Assembly: GCA_031254535.1 (NCBI GenBank)
Contig: JAIRUG010000072.1
Coordinates: 1 to 14,381, forward strand
Direction of reading: 5' to 3'
Source of the DNA: Rickettsia sp.
GTDB taxonomy: Bacteria; Pseudomonadota; Alphaproteobacteria; Rickettsiales; Rickettsiaceae
DNA: 14,381 bases
In this document: piece by piece, positions 1 to 7,797 of the stretch
How positions within the stretch are numbered: position 1 is the first letter of the stretch
Layout: every line of letters starts with the position of its first letter
The notes under the pieces: model-generated
What the model saw: only the letters and a program-made list of their open reading frames with translations
Database searches by the model: none
What the model was told of the DNA's origin: nothing
Program-made: the position numbers and the translations under genes

Positions 1-56
1 AAGAACCAACTATCCACGGAGATTGGCAGCATAAAGGTAGGGTAACTGATTTTTAA
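1..56 (+). CDS. C-terminal end of SDHAF4-like (DUF1674) protein, partial
   Basis: Only the last 17 codons are present, read in the frame starting at base 3 and ending with TAA at 54-56. The tail reads EPTIHGDWQHKGRVTDF. This matches the conserved C-terminal pattern of the DUF1674/SDHAF4 family (P-T-x-x-G-D-W-x-x-x-G-R-x-x-D-F), small proteins that assist flavinylation or assembly of succinate dehydrogenase. The other two forward frames stop sooner. The start and most of the gene lie outside the window. The identification rests on a short but distinctive motif. Confidence 0.7.
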   Translation, partial: EPTIHGDWQHKGRVTDF

Positions 57-63
57 AAAATTT

Positions 64-150
64 ATGCCAAGTTTTCATCAAGTCAAAGTCCTACCATATA
101 ATGCACAAGAATTATTTCACTTAGTTCTTAACGTAAAGTCATTTAATTAA
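64..150 (+). pseudogene. Truncated remnant of RatA/COQ10-like (START-fold) gene
   Basis: An ATG at 64, eight bases after the DUF1674 stop, opens 28 codons beginning MPSFHQVKVLPYNAQELFHL and ending in TAA at 148-150. The opening resembles the N-terminus of the RatA/COQ10 family (ubiquinone-binding, polyketide cyclase-like START fold), in which L-P-Y-x-x-x-x-L-F-x-L-V is typical. Family members run to roughly 145 residues. Here the reading frame stops just before the usual Y-P-x-F-L-P-W-C block. I see no continuation in any frame before tlc1, so the last four fifths appear to be deleted. It could instead be a short expressed peptide, but decay is likelier in a reducing genome. Confidence 0.55.
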
Positions 151-159
151 TCATTTCAT

Positions 160-188
160 TTGACTTTTCTTATGTATATCTATATAAG
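160..188 (+). promoter_or_regulatory. Candidate promoter for tlc1
   Basis: TTGACT at 160-165 and TATAAG at 183-188 are 17 bases apart, a good match to a sigma-70-type promoter, and lie 31 bases upstream of the tlc1 ATG. A perfect TATAAT also occurs at 200-205, but it has no good -35 partner and would leave almost no leader. In AT-rich DNA such matches arise by chance, so this is a candidate only. Confidence 0.4.
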
Positions 189-219
189 TGCACTGATTAT
201 ATAATGATAATAAAATAGT

Positions 220-1719
220 ATGGATAAGGTGAAAGATAATAGTTATTTCTCAGAAATAAGAAGAGTAGTTTGGCCAATTGAAGGGCATGAAAATAAGAAA
301 TTTTTGCCTATGGCAGCTATGATGTTTTGTATTTTGCTCAACTATTCCACTCTTAGATCGATAAAAGATGGATTTGTGGTAACAGATATTGGTCCTGAAG
401 CAATAAGTTTTGTAAAGACCTATGTAGTTTTACCAATGGCAGTACTATTTATGATTGCTTACGTAAAGCTTTGTGATCTTTTAAAACAAGAAAATGTTTT
501 TTACACTGTGACTGGTTTTTTTCTAGCATATTTTATGTTGTTTAGTTTTGTATTATACCCATATCCAGAGTTGGTGCATCCTAATCCTGAAACAATTGAT
601 ACATTAAGTAATGCATATCCCAATTTTAAGTGGTTCATTAGGGTAATTGGTAAGTGGAGTTTTGCAATCTTTTATGCTATGTCAGAGCTTTGGGGAGCTA
701 TGATGCTTAGCTTATTATTTTGGCAATTTGCTAACCAAATTACTAAGACTGAAGAGGCAAAGCGTTTTTATTCTATGTTTGGTATGCTAGCAAATTTATC
801 TTTACCAGTTACTGCATTAATACTTGGCTATTTTTTAAGCAAAGAAACTCAAATAGTTTCAGAACATCTGAAATTTACTCCGCTACTTTTTATTATGATG
901 GTTAGTGCTCTAGTTATCATGTTATTGTATAGATGGATGAATCAGCATGTTTTAACCGATCCTACTTTATATGACCCAACAAGTAAAACAAACAAGAAAA
1001 GCAAGGTTAAGCTATCTCTTATAGAAAGTTTTAAAATGATTTTTAGTTCAAAATATTTAGGGCTTATTGCTTTACTAATTTTATGTTATGGTGTGTCAGT
1101 AAATCTCGTAGAAGGTGTATGGAAGTCAAAAATTCAGCAACTATATCCAACTAAAGAAGAATATACCATGTATATGGGGCAATTTCAGGCTTGGCAAGGT
1201 GTGACAGCTATATTGTTTATGGTTGTTGGCTCTAACATTTTAAGAAAGGTTTCTTGGTTCGCCGCCGCGATGATTACTCCTTTGATGATGTTAATTACTG
1301 GAATTGCTTTTTTTGCTTTTATTTTCTTTGATAGTACTATTGCAATGTACGTTACTGGTCTATTCGCTTCTGGTCCTCTGGCAGTAGCAGTGATGATTGG
1401 AATGATTCAAAATATTTTAAGCAAGGCAACAAAATATTCACTATTTGATGCTACCAAGAATATGGCATATATCCCTCTTGATAAGGATCTTAGAACGAAA
1501 GGTCAAGCAGCAGTAGAAGTTATAGGTAGTAGGTTCGGTAAATCTGGTGGTGGTATTATCCAGTCAACATTCTTTATCTTACTTCCTTCTTTTACCTTCG
1601 TTGAAGCTACACCTTATTTCGCTGGCGTGTTTTTTGTTATCGTAATATTGTGGTTATATACGATTAAATCACTTAATAAGGAATATCAAGCTCAGCTATC
1701 TGATAGTAAATCCATATAG
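220..1719 (+). CDS. tlc1: ATP/ADP translocase Tlc1 (ATP:ADP antiporter)
   Basis: This inner-membrane carrier exchanges host ATP for bacterial ADP, the classic energy-parasitism transporter of Rickettsiales and Chlamydiales. The protein has 499 residues, against about 498 for Rickettsia prowazekii Tlc1. From memory it matches that paralog much better than the other Rickettsia Tlc copies: the stretches [60 protein letters not shown] and [10 protein letters not shown] are nearly unchanged. It is strongly hydrophobic throughout, consistent with the family's 12 membrane segments. The ATG at 220 gives the expected N-terminus, with a short charged cytoplasmic tail before the first membrane segment. 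No strong Shine-Dalgarno sequence is visible. The gene stands alone, with a repeat-filled gap after it. No frameshift or missing block was seen. Confidence 0.95.
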   Translation: MDKVKDNSYFSEIRRVVWPIEGHENKKFLPMAAMMFCILLNYSTLRSIKDGFVVTDIGPEAISFVKTYVVLPMAVLFMIAYVKLCDLLKQENVFYTVTGFFLAYFMLFSFVLYPYPELVHPNPETIDTLSNAYPNFKWFIRVIGKWSFAIFYAMSELWGAMMLSLLFWQFANQITKTEEAKRFYSMFGMLANLSLPVTALILGYFLSKETQIVSEHLKFTPLLFIMMVSALVIMLLYRWMNQHVLTDPTLYDPTSKTNKKSKVKLSLIESFKMIFSSKYLGLIALLILCYGVSVNLVEGVWKSKIQQLYPTKEEYTMYMGQFQAWQGVTAILFMVVGSNILRKVSWFAAAMITPLMMLITGIAFFAFIFFDSTIAMYVTGLFASGPLAVAVMIGMIQNILSKATKYSLFDATKNMAYIPLDKDLRTKGQAAVEVIGSRFGKSGGGIIQSTFFILLPSFTFVEATPYFAGVFFVIVILWLYTIKSLNKEYQAQLSDSKSI

Positions 1720-1743
1720 CCTTGGTGTATTATATTAATTCTC

Positions 1744-1782
1744 ATGGATTGCCACACTCACGTACGTTCGCTCGCAATGACG
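1744..1782. repeat. Degenerate half copy of the intergenic palindromic repeat (copy A)
   Basis: This stretch begins ATGGATTGCCAC and ends CTCGCAATGACG, which is one arm of the recurrent intergenic palindrome. It belongs to the subtype with TGGATTGCCAC rather than TGGATTGCTTCGTCG. The partner arm is absent. It lies 16 bases before complete copy B. Confidence 0.65.
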
Positions 1783-1798
1783 GTGTATGCACCCCAAT

Positions 1799-1895
1799 CG
1801 TCATTGCGAGGAGACCGTAGGTCAACGAAGCAATCCAGAAAGTGACCAAAAATGGATTGCTTCGTCGTGTGGTTTCCGCACTTCTCGCAATGACG
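1799..1895. repeat. Intergenic palindromic repeat, copy B
   Basis: The outer stem TCATTGCGAG pairs with CTCGCAATGA, and the inner stem ACGAAGCAATCCA pairs with TGGATTGCTTCGT. Each arm has its own small hairpin: GACC-GTA-GGTC on the left, and a GTG...CAC hairpin on the right. Beyond the core, TGTATGCACCCCA (1784-1796) is the imperfect complement of TGGGGCATACA (1902-1912), so the palindrome extends to about 1784-1912. The copy lies between tlc1 and xseA, outside any gene. Confidence 0.85.
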
Positions 1896-2060
1896 TTTAA
1901 GTGGGGCATACATATTATTAATTTTGTTCACAGCAACCTAGACTTTTGCAAAAAATCTATTATAAAAACCATCGACAAAAGAAAATAATTCAGTGATAAT
2001 CTTTGTTTGTGTTTTAAAAACCCAGGGTAGTTTAAAAATCGTAGAGAAAACAGCCTGAAA
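1896..2060. other. Intergenic stretch with no gene recognised
   Basis: This is the part of the tlc1-xseA gap between repeats B and C. The reading frame on the minus strand across 1938-2144 starts inside repeat C and resembles no known family, so I do not call it a gene. TAGACTTTTGCAAAA at 1939-1953 resembles the terminus of the palindromic element at 11761-11904 and may be a remnant of one. Confidence 0.5.
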
Positions 2061-2142
2061 GCCCGTAAGCACGTGAAGCAATCTATTTCTAATCACTTTC
2101 CTGGATTGCTTCGTCGCTACTAAAGTAGCTCCTCGCAATGAC
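2061..2142. repeat. Intergenic palindromic repeat, copy C (left arm decayed)
   Basis: The right arm is intact: TGGATTGCTTCGTC, then the self-complementary GCTACTAAAGTAGC, then TCCTCGCAATGAC. The left arm is reduced to roughly GTGAAGCAATC and lacks the outer TCATTGCGAGG. Read on the minus strand, the right arm encodes MSLRGATLVATKQSRK, a peptide that recurs wherever this repeat is read in that frame and not evidence of a gene. Confidence 0.75.
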
Positions 2143-2153
2143 ATTTGAAGGGC

Positions 2154-2227
2154 AAAGTAGCTCCTTGCTAATAGCGGTATAATGCTATATGGTTAACTAT
2201 AGGAGCCAAAGGCAACGAATATCCAGA
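2154..2227. repeat. Degenerate repeat fragments directly upstream of xseA
   Basis: AAAGTAGCTCCTTGCTAATAG (2154-2174) is a decayed right arm. GGAGCCAAAGGCAACGAAT followed by ATCCAG (2202-2227) resembles a left arm, so the two arms sit in the reverse of the normal order. Between them, GTTAACTATA begins at 2192. This junction is also found upstream of the tRNA gene (6621-6637), without the seven bases GGAGCCA. A TATAAT at 2178-2183 could be a -10 element for xseA, but no -35 partner is obvious. Confidence 0.5.
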
Positions 2228-2244
2228 AAATTAGTATAATTTTT

Positions 2245-3585
2245 ATGTTAGAAAATAGTGTTGTTACTAATTTAGTAAATCAAGAATTCTCAGTTACTGA
2301 AATTTCTAGTAAGATTAAGGAATTGCTAGAAAGTAACTTTGGTTATATTAGAGTAAAGGGAGAAATCTCTGGTCTTAAAATAGCGACTTCTGGTCATGGT
2401 TACTTTAATCTTAAGGAAAATACAGCTGTTCTAGCCTGTACTTGTTGGCGTCCGGTACTTGCCAAAATTCAATTTACACCAGTTGACGGTATGGAAGTGG
2501 TAGCTATCGGCAAACTCTCTGGATATGCAGGAAATTCGCGATATCAGCTATCGGTAGAAGTCCTTGAACCTGCAGGTTTTGGGGCTATTATGCAAATTCT
2601 CAAGGAACTGCAAGCAAAATTAGAAAAAGAAGGTATCTTTAATAAACCCAAAAAACCCTTACCTTTTCTGCCTAATAAGATTGGTGTAGTTACCTCAATG
2701 ACTGGGGCGGTAATTAAGGACATTATACACCGTATTAATGATCGCTGTCCGTCTCATATACTAATATGGCCAGTTACTGTTCAAGGCGGAAATGCTGCAA
2801 GTGAAATTGCTGGGGCAATTGAAGGATTTAATAAATTAGAGCAAAATATAAAACCTGATGTTATAATTGTTGCAAGAGGTGGTGGCTCTATAGAAGATTT
2901 ATGGGCTTTCAATGAAGAGATAGTAGTACGTAGTGTATTTAGTTCAGATATTCCTATTATCTCTGCAGTTGGGCATGAAGTAGATAATACTTTAATTGAT
3001 TTAGTAGCTGACAAACGGGCTCCTACTCCCACCGCTGCAGCTGAATTTGCTGTACCTGTACTTTCTAGCCTCAATTATACAATAAGTTCATATTATGATA
3101 CATTGCTCAATCGTATTAATCAGCTACTTAGATACGAACAGCAAGCCGTTAACTCCAATACTGACATTTCCAGAAGTCTAACTACTTATATAGACTACAA
3201 TCAACAACTTCTTGATGAACTCAGTTTTAGATTAACAGATTCTTTGCCGAATTTACTTAAATTTAAAGTGGCAAAACTTGACTCACTGAATATAGAGATA
3301 TTAAATCCTCTGAAAATAGTTAACTATAAGTCGTTAGAATTAGAGCATCAATTTAATTATACACTAAAATCTATTAGCACTAAGTTAAAAAATTATGAGC
3401 ATCAACTAAATTTAAATAATCTACTACTTACCAGTTTAGACTATAAAACTGTATTAAAACGTGGTTTTGCGGTAATTAAATCAGCAGATGGAGAATTCAT
3501 AACATCAAAAATTATGGCAAACAAAAAACAGGAATTTAATATTAAATTTTTTGATGGTGATATATTAGTGTACACTACAAAATAG
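2245..3585 (+). CDS. xseA: Exodeoxyribonuclease VII large subunit
   Basis: XseA is the catalytic subunit of exonuclease VII, which with XseB degrades single-stranded DNA from both ends in the cytoplasm. The 446 residues match the family length. An N-terminal OB-fold (about 15-110, including [11 protein letters not shown] and GHGYFNLK) precedes the catalytic domain. Its motifs are [13 protein letters not shown] (148-160), [15 protein letters not shown] (211-225) and GHEVDNTL (243-250), followed by D256, R258 and PTPTAAAE (260-267). The C-terminal part is helical and likely coiled-coil, ending with the usual [10 protein letters not shown] segment. The ATG at 2245 gives a normal N-terminus, though without a clear Shine-Dalgarno sequence. 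The small-subunit gene xseB is not in this window. It runs convergently with cysS, with a repeat between them. Confidence 0.95.
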   Translation: MLENSVVTNLVNQEFSVTEISSKIKELLESNFGYIRVKGEISGLKIATSGHGYFNLKENTAVLACTCWRPVLAKIQFTPVDGMEVVAIGKLSGYAGNSRYQLSVEVLEPAGFGAIMQILKELQAKLEKEGIFNKPKKPLPFLPNKIGVVTSMTGAVIKDIIHRINDRCPSHILIWPVTVQGGNAASEIAGAIEGFNKLEQNIKPDVIIVARGGGSIEDLWAFNEEIVVRSVFSSDIPIISAVGHEVDNTLIDLVADKRAPTPTAAAEFAVPVLSSLNYTISSYYDTLLNRINQLLRYEQQAVNSNTDISRSLTTYIDYNQQLLDELSFRLTDSLPNLLKFKVAKLDSLNIEILNPLKIVNYKSLELEHQFNYTLKSISTKLKNYEHQLNLNNLLLTSLDYKTVLKRGFAVIKSADGEFITSKIMANKKQEFNIKFFDGDILVYTTK

Positions 3586-3657
3586 TGTATACTCTAATTA
3601 ACTTGAAAAGTTGGTAGACAAAGATCAAGATATAGCTAACCCGATTAGCATTACTTT

Positions 3658-3749
3658 GTCATTGTGAGATCACGCAAGTAGGTCGTGGCAATCCACTACT
3701 CATTAGATTGGATTGCTTCGTCGCTACTAAAGTAGCTCCTCGCAATGAC
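3658..3749. repeat. Intergenic palindromic repeat, copy D (hybrid arms)
   Basis: The left arm, GTCATTGTGAG then a CACG...CGTG hairpin then GGCAATCCA, belongs to the same subtype as half copy A. The right arm, TGGATTGCTTCGTC, GCTACTAAAGTAGC, TCCTCGCAATGAC, belongs to the common subtype. The two still pair at the outer ends and at GCAATCCA. The copy lies between convergent xseA and cysS, where a folded transcript could act as a bidirectional terminator. The upstream flank AATTAACTTGAA (3596-3607) and CCGATTAGCATT (3641-3652) is shared with copy H. Confidence 0.8.
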
Positions 3750-3768
3750 AATGTATAAATTGGATTGC

Positions 3769-5187
3769 CTAGGTTTTTTTACTAGGTTCTAGGAACGCAT
3801 TCCTCCAATTAGTTAATCCATCTGGTTTATCTTCTAGAATAATGCCATCTTTTAATAAATCTTGACGAATTTGATCAGCTAATAACCAATTCTTTTGTAA
3901 TTTTGCTTGTTGTCGTTTGGCAATTAGTTGGAGAATTAGTTCATCATTCTGTTGGTCATTCATTGCACAACGAAACCACACATTAGCTGGTTTGGTCATT
4001 AGACCCATAAAATTGCTGCAAGAAAGTAAGTAAGATGCATATTTGTATTTATCTTCTTCTTTGCTACTAGCAAAAACCAATTTGGCATAATCGTTAATTA
4101 TTTTAATGGCAAGAGGTGTGTTCAGATCATCAAATAAGCTTGATAAAAATTCTTTTGAAACATTTTGCACATCAAGCCTGTTAATGTCTAAGTTTTCTAC
4201 TGCTCTATACCAATAATTCATTGTTTTTTTAGCATCTTCTAAAGCCTTATCGTTGTAATCTAATGGCTTTCGGTAATGACTGCTCATTAGCAATAATCTA
4301 ACCACATCACCTGGAATTTTTTTATCTATTAAGTCTTTTACCGTAATAAAATTATTGAGCGACTTACTCATTTTTTCACCATTACAGGTTAGAAACCCAT
4401 TATGCACCCAATATTTAGCAAAGTGAGAATTCGGGAAAGCACATGTACTTTGTGCTATTTCATTAGTATGATGAGGAAAAATTAAATCTGCTCCACCACC
4501 GTGAATATCAAAATTTTCTCCTAAATATTTATAGCTCATCGCTGAACATTCTATATGCCATCCTGGTCTCCCTCTTCCCCAAGGGCTATCAAAATTTGCC
4601 AATATTTCTTCATCTTTATTAGCTGGTTTCCATAATACAAAATCATGTGGTTGCTTTTTTGATGAATTATTTTCAATACGTACCCCTTCTAGCATTTCTT
4701 CAAGATTACGATTCGATAATTTGGTATAATCTGAAGCTGTAGAAATATCAAAATAAACATGGTTATCTGCAATATAAGCATGGTTCAGGTCAAGTAATTT
4801 TTGAATAATCATAATCATATCATCAAGATGCATGGTGGCTTTTGGCTCAATATTGGGAGCCTGACAACCTAGATATTGCATATTACAATGAAATTCTTCT
4901 GTGATTTTAACGGTTAAGTCAGAAATCGTGATTTTTAGTTCTTTAGCTCTATTTATTATTTTATCATCGATGTCGGTAATATTACGGACATATTTTATAT
5001 GATTTTTTCCAAATATTTTACTTAGTGCACGATATAAAATATCGTATACTACTACGGACCTAGCATTACCAATATGGGGGTGATCGTAGACGGTTGGACC
5101 GCAAACATACATTTTTACTAAATTACTATCTAGCGGTATAAAAACTTCTTTATTGTGAGTTAGTGTGTTATGTAATAATAATTTCAT
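3769..5187 (-). CDS. cysS: Cysteinyl-tRNA synthetase
   Basis: This cytoplasmic class I aminoacyl-tRNA synthetase charges tRNA-Cys with cysteine. The protein has 472 residues, slightly longer than typical. The signature HIGN is at 38-41 and KMSKS at 272-276. The zinc ligands that select cysteine are present as C29, C214, H239 and E243, each displaced by the same small offset from the E. coli positions C28, C209, H234 and E238. The C-terminal region (about 400-460) holds the anticodon-binding helices. The last few residues (FLEPSKKT) look like a short extra tail. The stop codon abuts TGGATTGCC (3761-3769), a fragment of the neighbouring repeat, so repeat activity may have altered this end. The ATG at 5187 gives the expected [10 protein letters not shown] start. 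It is divergent from rodA. Confidence 0.96.
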   Translation of the reverse strand: MKLLLHNTLTHNKEVFIPLDSNLVKMYVCGPTVYDHPHIGNARSVVVYDILYRALSKIFGKNHIKYVRNITDIDDKIINRAKELKITISDLTVKITEEFHCNMQYLGCQAPNIEPKATMHLDDMIMIIQKLLDLNHAYIADNHVYFDISTASDYTKLSNRNLEEMLEGVRIENNSSKKQPHDFVLWKPANKDEEILANFDSPWGRGRPGWHIECSAMSYKYLGENFDIHGGGADLIFPHHTNEIAQSTCAFPNSHFAKYWVHNGFLTCNGEKMSKSLNNFITVKDLIDKKIPGDVVRLLLMSSHYRKPLDYNDKALEDAKKTMNYWYRAVENLDINRLDVQNVSKEFLSSLFDDLNTPLAIKIINDYAKLVFASSKEEDKYKYASYLLSCSNFMGLMTKPANVWFRCAMNDQQNDELILQLIAKRQQAKLQKNWLLADQIRQDLLKDGIILEDKPDGLTNWRNAFLEPSKKT

Positions 5188-5252
5188 GTTCTTTATCGTT
5201 ATATAATATTTATTATTGTTTTATAGTTAATTCTTATAGATATCCACCTAAA
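5188..5252. promoter_or_regulatory. Divergent cysS/rodA promoter region (candidate)
   Basis: The 65 bases between the two divergent starts must carry both promoters, unless a promoter lies inside a coding region. TATAAT at 5202-5207 is a possible -10 for rodA. The surrounding ATATAATATT is nearly symmetrical, so the reverse strand offers a similar AT-rich box for cysS. No convincing -35 was found for either. Confidence 0.25.
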
Positions 5253-6359
5253 ATGTCAATTCAAAGAAATTATTCTGAGAAACTAAAAAAATTACCGATT
5301 ACTTTAATTATTCTTATTAGCGTAATTTGTAATATTGGTTTTGTTGTACTATATTCCGCTTCGGATAGTAATATTCAGCCTTGGGTGTATAAACAGATGA
5401 TGATTTTTTTCTTGTTTATACCAATTGTGATTATTATTGCGATTATTGATATAAAATATATATTTAAGTTTTCATATATATTTTATATTGCGGTTATCAT
5501 ATTATTAGTTAGTGTTGAGCTTTTTGGCTCTATTGCTATGGGAGCAAAGCGTTGGATAGATTTAGGAGTTATCCGCTTGCAACCTTCAGAACCGACAAAA
5601 CTAGCCATAGTGTTAATGTTAGCTAGGTACTTTCATCAACTAAAAACTGAGGATTTTACCAGATTTTATAAGATCTTATTGCCTATAATAGGAGTGATAA
5701 TACCAGTTCTACTGATAATAAAAGAACCAGATTTAGGTACTGGAGTGATTACTATCATTATTGCTAGTATTATTTTTTTGGCTGTTGGTTTTAGAGTAAG
5801 AAATTTTATGATAATTGGTATTATCGTTGTTACTTGCGTACCAGTTATTTGGCAAGTAATGCATGATTATCAAAGAAAAAGAGTCATGGTTTTTTTGGAT
5901 CCTGAGAAAGATCCGCTTGGAGCTGGCTATAATATTATCCAATCAAAAATCGCTATTGGCTCTGGTGGATTATGGGGTAAGGGACTCACCAAAGGTAGTC
6001 AAAGCCATCTAAATTTTTTACCAGAGCATCAGACTGATTTTATCTTTGCTACTTTTGCTGAAGAATTTGGTTTTGCTGGCAGTTTGTTTCTGTTAATTCT
6101 TTATTCAGCAATTATAGTGATTTCATTGATGATTGCTATGAATTGTCGAACAATATTTAGTAAACTGATGGTAATAGGCATAACCTCGATCCTGTTTAGT
6201 CATGTATTTATAAATATAGCTATGGTGATGGGATTATTACCAGTAGTTGGTGTACCTTTACCATTTATATCTTATGGTGGTACAATGATGGTATCAATGC
6301 TTATTGGCTTTGGGTTGGTAATGAATGCCCAGATACACCAACATAGTAGTAGTTTTTAA
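5253..6359 (+). CDS. rodA: Rod-shape-determining peptidoglycan glycosyltransferase RodA (SEDS family)
   Basis: RodA polymerises lipid II into glycan strands at the inner membrane during cell elongation, working with a class B PBP (PBP2). The 368-residue protein is hydrophobic, with about ten membrane segments. SEDS hallmarks include RLQPSEPTKLA after the early helices, GSGGLWGKGL, and LPEHQTDFIFA. Its aspartate, residue 262 counted from this start, corresponds to the catalytic Asp of the family. The C-terminal GVPLPFISYGGT is also diagnostic, and the lack of a long N-terminal extension favours RodA over FtsW. The open frame extends back to an ATG at 5163, but that would overlap divergent cysS and add 30 atypical residues. 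MSIQRNYSEK at 5253 is the better start. No clear Shine-Dalgarno sequence precedes it. Confidence 0.93.
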   Translation: MSIQRNYSEKLKKLPITLIILISVICNIGFVVLYSASDSNIQPWVYKQMMIFFLFIPIVIIIAIIDIKYIFKFSYIFYIAVIILLVSVELFGSIAMGAKRWIDLGVIRLQPSEPTKLAIVLMLARYFHQLKTEDFTRFYKILLPIIGVIIPVLLIIKEPDLGTGVITIIIASIIFLAVGFRVRNFMIIGIIVVTCVPVIWQVMHDYQRKRVMVFLDPEKDPLGAGYNIIQSKIAIGSGGLWGKGLTKGSQSHLNFLPEHQTDFIFATFAEEFGFAGSLFLLILYSAIIVISLMIAMNCRTIFSKLMVIGITSILFSHVFINIAMVMGLLPVVGVPLPFISYGGTMMVSMLIGFGLVMNAQIHQHSSSF

Positions 6360-6362
6360 TTT

Positions 6363-6380
6363 ATTTTTTCTAGAAAAAAT
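6363..6380. terminator. AT-only palindrome just after rodA, possible weak terminator
   Basis: ATTTTTTCTAGAAAAAAT is a perfect 18-base palindrome beginning four bases after the rodA stop codon. It has no GC-rich stem and no separate U tract, so it is not a classical intrinsic terminator, though transcript ends in AT-rich genomes can be of this kind. Confidence 0.25.
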
Positions 6381-6479
6381 AAGAAAACACTGGACCCTAG
6401 TTAAAAGATTTGTTATAAGAAGTCTAGTCTATATATAACTAACCCGAATAGGTTCTTGATATTGTTACAAGTTCCTAAA

Positions 6480-6578
6480 CGTCATTGCGAGGAGGTCGTG
6501 AGACCGACGAAGCAATCCATTCCTGATCACTTTTTGGATTGCTTCGTCGTTACTAAAGTAACTCCTCACTAATAGACG
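6480..6578. repeat. Intergenic palindromic repeat, copy E (hybrid ends)
   Basis: The left arm is CGTCATTGCGAGGA, the hairpin GGTC-GTGA-GACC, then GACGAAGCAATCCA. The right arm is TGGATTGCTTCGTC, the hairpin GTTACTAAAGTAAC, then TCCTCACTAATAGACG. The left end is the CATTGCG type and the right end is the CTAATAGACG type, so the extreme ends pair only with bulges. It lies between rodA and tRNA-Asn. The left flank TAACCCGAATAG resembles that of copy D. Confidence 0.82.
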
Positions 6579-6641
6579 TTTGAGGTGCATAGACGTATAG
6601 GCTATCTAAAACCTTAGCGTGTTAACTATAAAGGCAAATGT

Positions 6642-6716
6642 TCCTCGGTAGCTCAGTGGTAGAGCAAACGGCTGTTAACCGTTCGGTCGCTGGTTCGAGT
6701 CCGGCCCGGGGAGCCA
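6642..6716 (+). tRNA. tRNA-Asn (anticodon GTT)
   Basis: The acceptor stem TCCTCGG pairs with CCGGGGA, with one T-G wobble, followed by discriminator G and an encoded CCA at 6714-6716. The D-arm region reads TAGCTCAGTGGTAGAGCA, the anticodon stem AACGG/CCGTT encloses the loop CTGTTAA with anticodon GTT, and the T arm contains GGTTCGAGTCC. The whole is 75 nt with CCA. TATAAA at 6627-6632 is a plausible -10 element ten bases upstream. infA starts 27 bases downstream and may be cotranscribed. Confidence 0.96.
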
Positions 6717-6743
6717 TTTTAAATATAATTTAATCAAGTTATA

Positions 6744-6959
6744 ATGACCAAAGAAGAGCTAATTAATTTTGAAGGGGTTGTCCTTGAGCTTTTACCTAAT
6801 GCAACTTTTAGAGTAAAGCTAGAAAATGGTCATCTTATTATTGCACATACTTCTGGTAGGATGCGTAAAAATCGTATTAGGATACTTGTTGGAGATAAGA
6901 TAACAGTGGAAATGACACCTTACGACCTAACAAAAGGTCGTGTTATCCATCGTCATTAA
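6744..6959 (+). CDS. infA: Translation initiation factor IF-1
   Basis: IF-1 binds the A site of the 30S subunit during initiation, together with IF-2 and IF-3. The 71 residues are the normal length and form a single S1-like OB fold. Recognisable conserved parts are [21 protein letters not shown], then [26 protein letters not shown] and the basic end KGRVIHRH. It follows tRNA-Asn by 27 bases and precedes maf by 15 bases on the same strand, so a tRNA-infA-maf transcription unit is likely. Confidence 0.96.
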   Translation: MTKEELINFEGVVLELLPNATFRVKLENGHLIIAHTSGRMRKNRIRILVGDKITVEMTPYDLTKGRVIHRH

Positions 6960-6974
6960 AATTTTTTCATATTT

Positions 6975-7730
6975 ATGTCAAATGTATACTCAAATGATTT
7001 GAAGAATTGGAACGTAAAACAAGGGGTGAGCGAGCACAGCGTAGATGAGCTACGTGAGCACGCGAATGCTCCGAAGTTTTGCGGAGCCAATTCTTCAAAG
7101 CAGAAGAGTATAGAAGATACTTCTTTAAAACAGCATAATATAGCTATAATTCTAGCTTCACAATCGCCGGCAAGGCTTGAATTGCTAAAAAGAATCAAAG
7201 TATTTCCTAGACAAATTATTCCCGCTAATATAGATGAAACAGAGCATTTGCGAGAACTACCAAGTCGATTAGCAACAAGATTGGCACAAGAAAAAGCTGA
7301 GATTGTTGCCAAACAAATAAATGATGAAGCTATAATTATAGCAGCTGATACTATTGTAGCTCGTGGTAGAAAAATATTACCCAAAGCTTTAACAAGTGAT
7401 GATGTTAGATATTGTCTTAATATTTTATCTGGAAGACGCCATAGGGTTTATACAGGTGTTTGTCTAATAAAAAAGACTCCAGAACAACTCCTAATACGAC
7501 AAAAATTAGTGCAAACTATAGTCAAGTTTAAAAAATTGACTAATCAAGAAATAGAGTTTTACTGTAGCATAGATGAAGGAATCAATAAAGCAGGTGGTTG
7601 CATGGTTCATGGATATGCTGAAGCTTTTATTCCTAGCATATACGGATCTTACTCAAATATTATGGGATTACCACTACTAGAGACCATGCATATGCTTACT
7701 TCTTTGGGTTTTAAAAATAATCCTATATAA
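6975..7730 (+). CDS. maf: Maf-like nucleoside triphosphate pyrophosphatase with N-terminal palindromic insertion
   Basis: Maf proteins hydrolyse non-canonical or modified nucleoside triphosphates (such as dTTP/UTP, m5UTP or pseudo-UTP) to monophosphates, a nucleotide-cleansing role in the cytoplasm. The family opening [15 protein letters not shown] is at residues 59-73. AADTIV (123-128), [20 protein letters not shown] and [11 protein letters not shown] follow in order. Maf normally begins within a few residues of that first motif, and rickettsial forms are about 215 residues, whereas this one has 251. The extra N-terminal part (about residues 4-46) is encoded by a 128-bp palindrome. No ATG, GTG or TTG in frame remains between the insertion and the first motif, so translation must start at or before the insertion. 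ATG 6975, 15 bases after infA, is the best start. Whether the peptide is tolerated or removed is unknown. Confidence 0.92.
   Translation: MSNVYSNDLKNWNVKQGVSEHSVDELREHANAPKFCGANSSKQKSIEDTSLKQHNIAIILASQSPARLELLKRIKVFPRQIIPANIDETEHLRELPSRLATRLAQEKAEIVAKQINDEAIIIAADTIVARGRKILPKALTSDDVRYCLNILSGRRHRVYTGVCLIKKTPEQLLIRQKLVQTIVKFKKLTNQEIEFYCSIDEGINKAGGCMVHGYAEAFIPSIYGSYSNIMGLPLLETMHMLTSLGFKNNPI
6985..7112. repeat. Palindromic element inserted in frame in maf
   Basis: TATACTC...TTTGAAGAATTGG on the left (6985 to about 7011) is matched by CCAATTCTTCAAA...GAGTATA on the right (about 7087 to 7112). Inside are further hairpins, for example GCTCCG...GCGGAGC. The reading frame stays open throughout, adding about 43 residues to Maf. 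This is the behaviour described for Rickettsia palindromic elements (RPEs). Its sequence is unrelated to the intergenic TCATTGCGAGG repeat. I cannot assign it to a numbered RPE family. Confidence 0.8.
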
Positions 7731-7797
7731 ACCTCAATTAGTCGCTCCGTCAAAACTCTTACTTTTACCCATATCTTTTAAAACCATTATACTTATA

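Noticed and set aside
1938..2144. 68-codon minus-strand open frame starting MSLRGATLVATKQSRK
   Set aside because: The first residues are the translation of palindrome C, a peptide that appears wherever this repeat is read in that frame. The rest matches no family I know.
2235..2240. TATAAT just upstream of the xseA ATG
   Set aside because: It is only four bases before the start codon and has no -35 partner; AT-rich chance match more likely.
2781..3074. 97-codon minus-strand frame
   Set aside because: It lies wholly inside xseA on the opposite strand, and xseA has all its catalytic motifs.
3565..3599. Imperfect inverted repeat around the xseA stop (ATTAGTGTACACT against AGTGTATACTCTAAT)
   Set aside because: The match is short, AT-rich and gapped, with no U tract; not convincing as a terminator.
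5163..5252. 30-residue N-terminal extension of RodA
   Set aside because: It would overlap divergent cysS, has no family counterpart, and a good start with a normal cytoplasmic tail exists at 5253.
5733..5942. 69-codon minus-strand frame
   Set aside because: Antisense to rodA, with low-complexity Asn/Ser-rich composition typical of a shadow frame in AT-rich DNA.
6956..7384. 142-codon minus-strand frame
   Set aside because: Antisense to maf, including its inserted palindrome; no recognisable domain.
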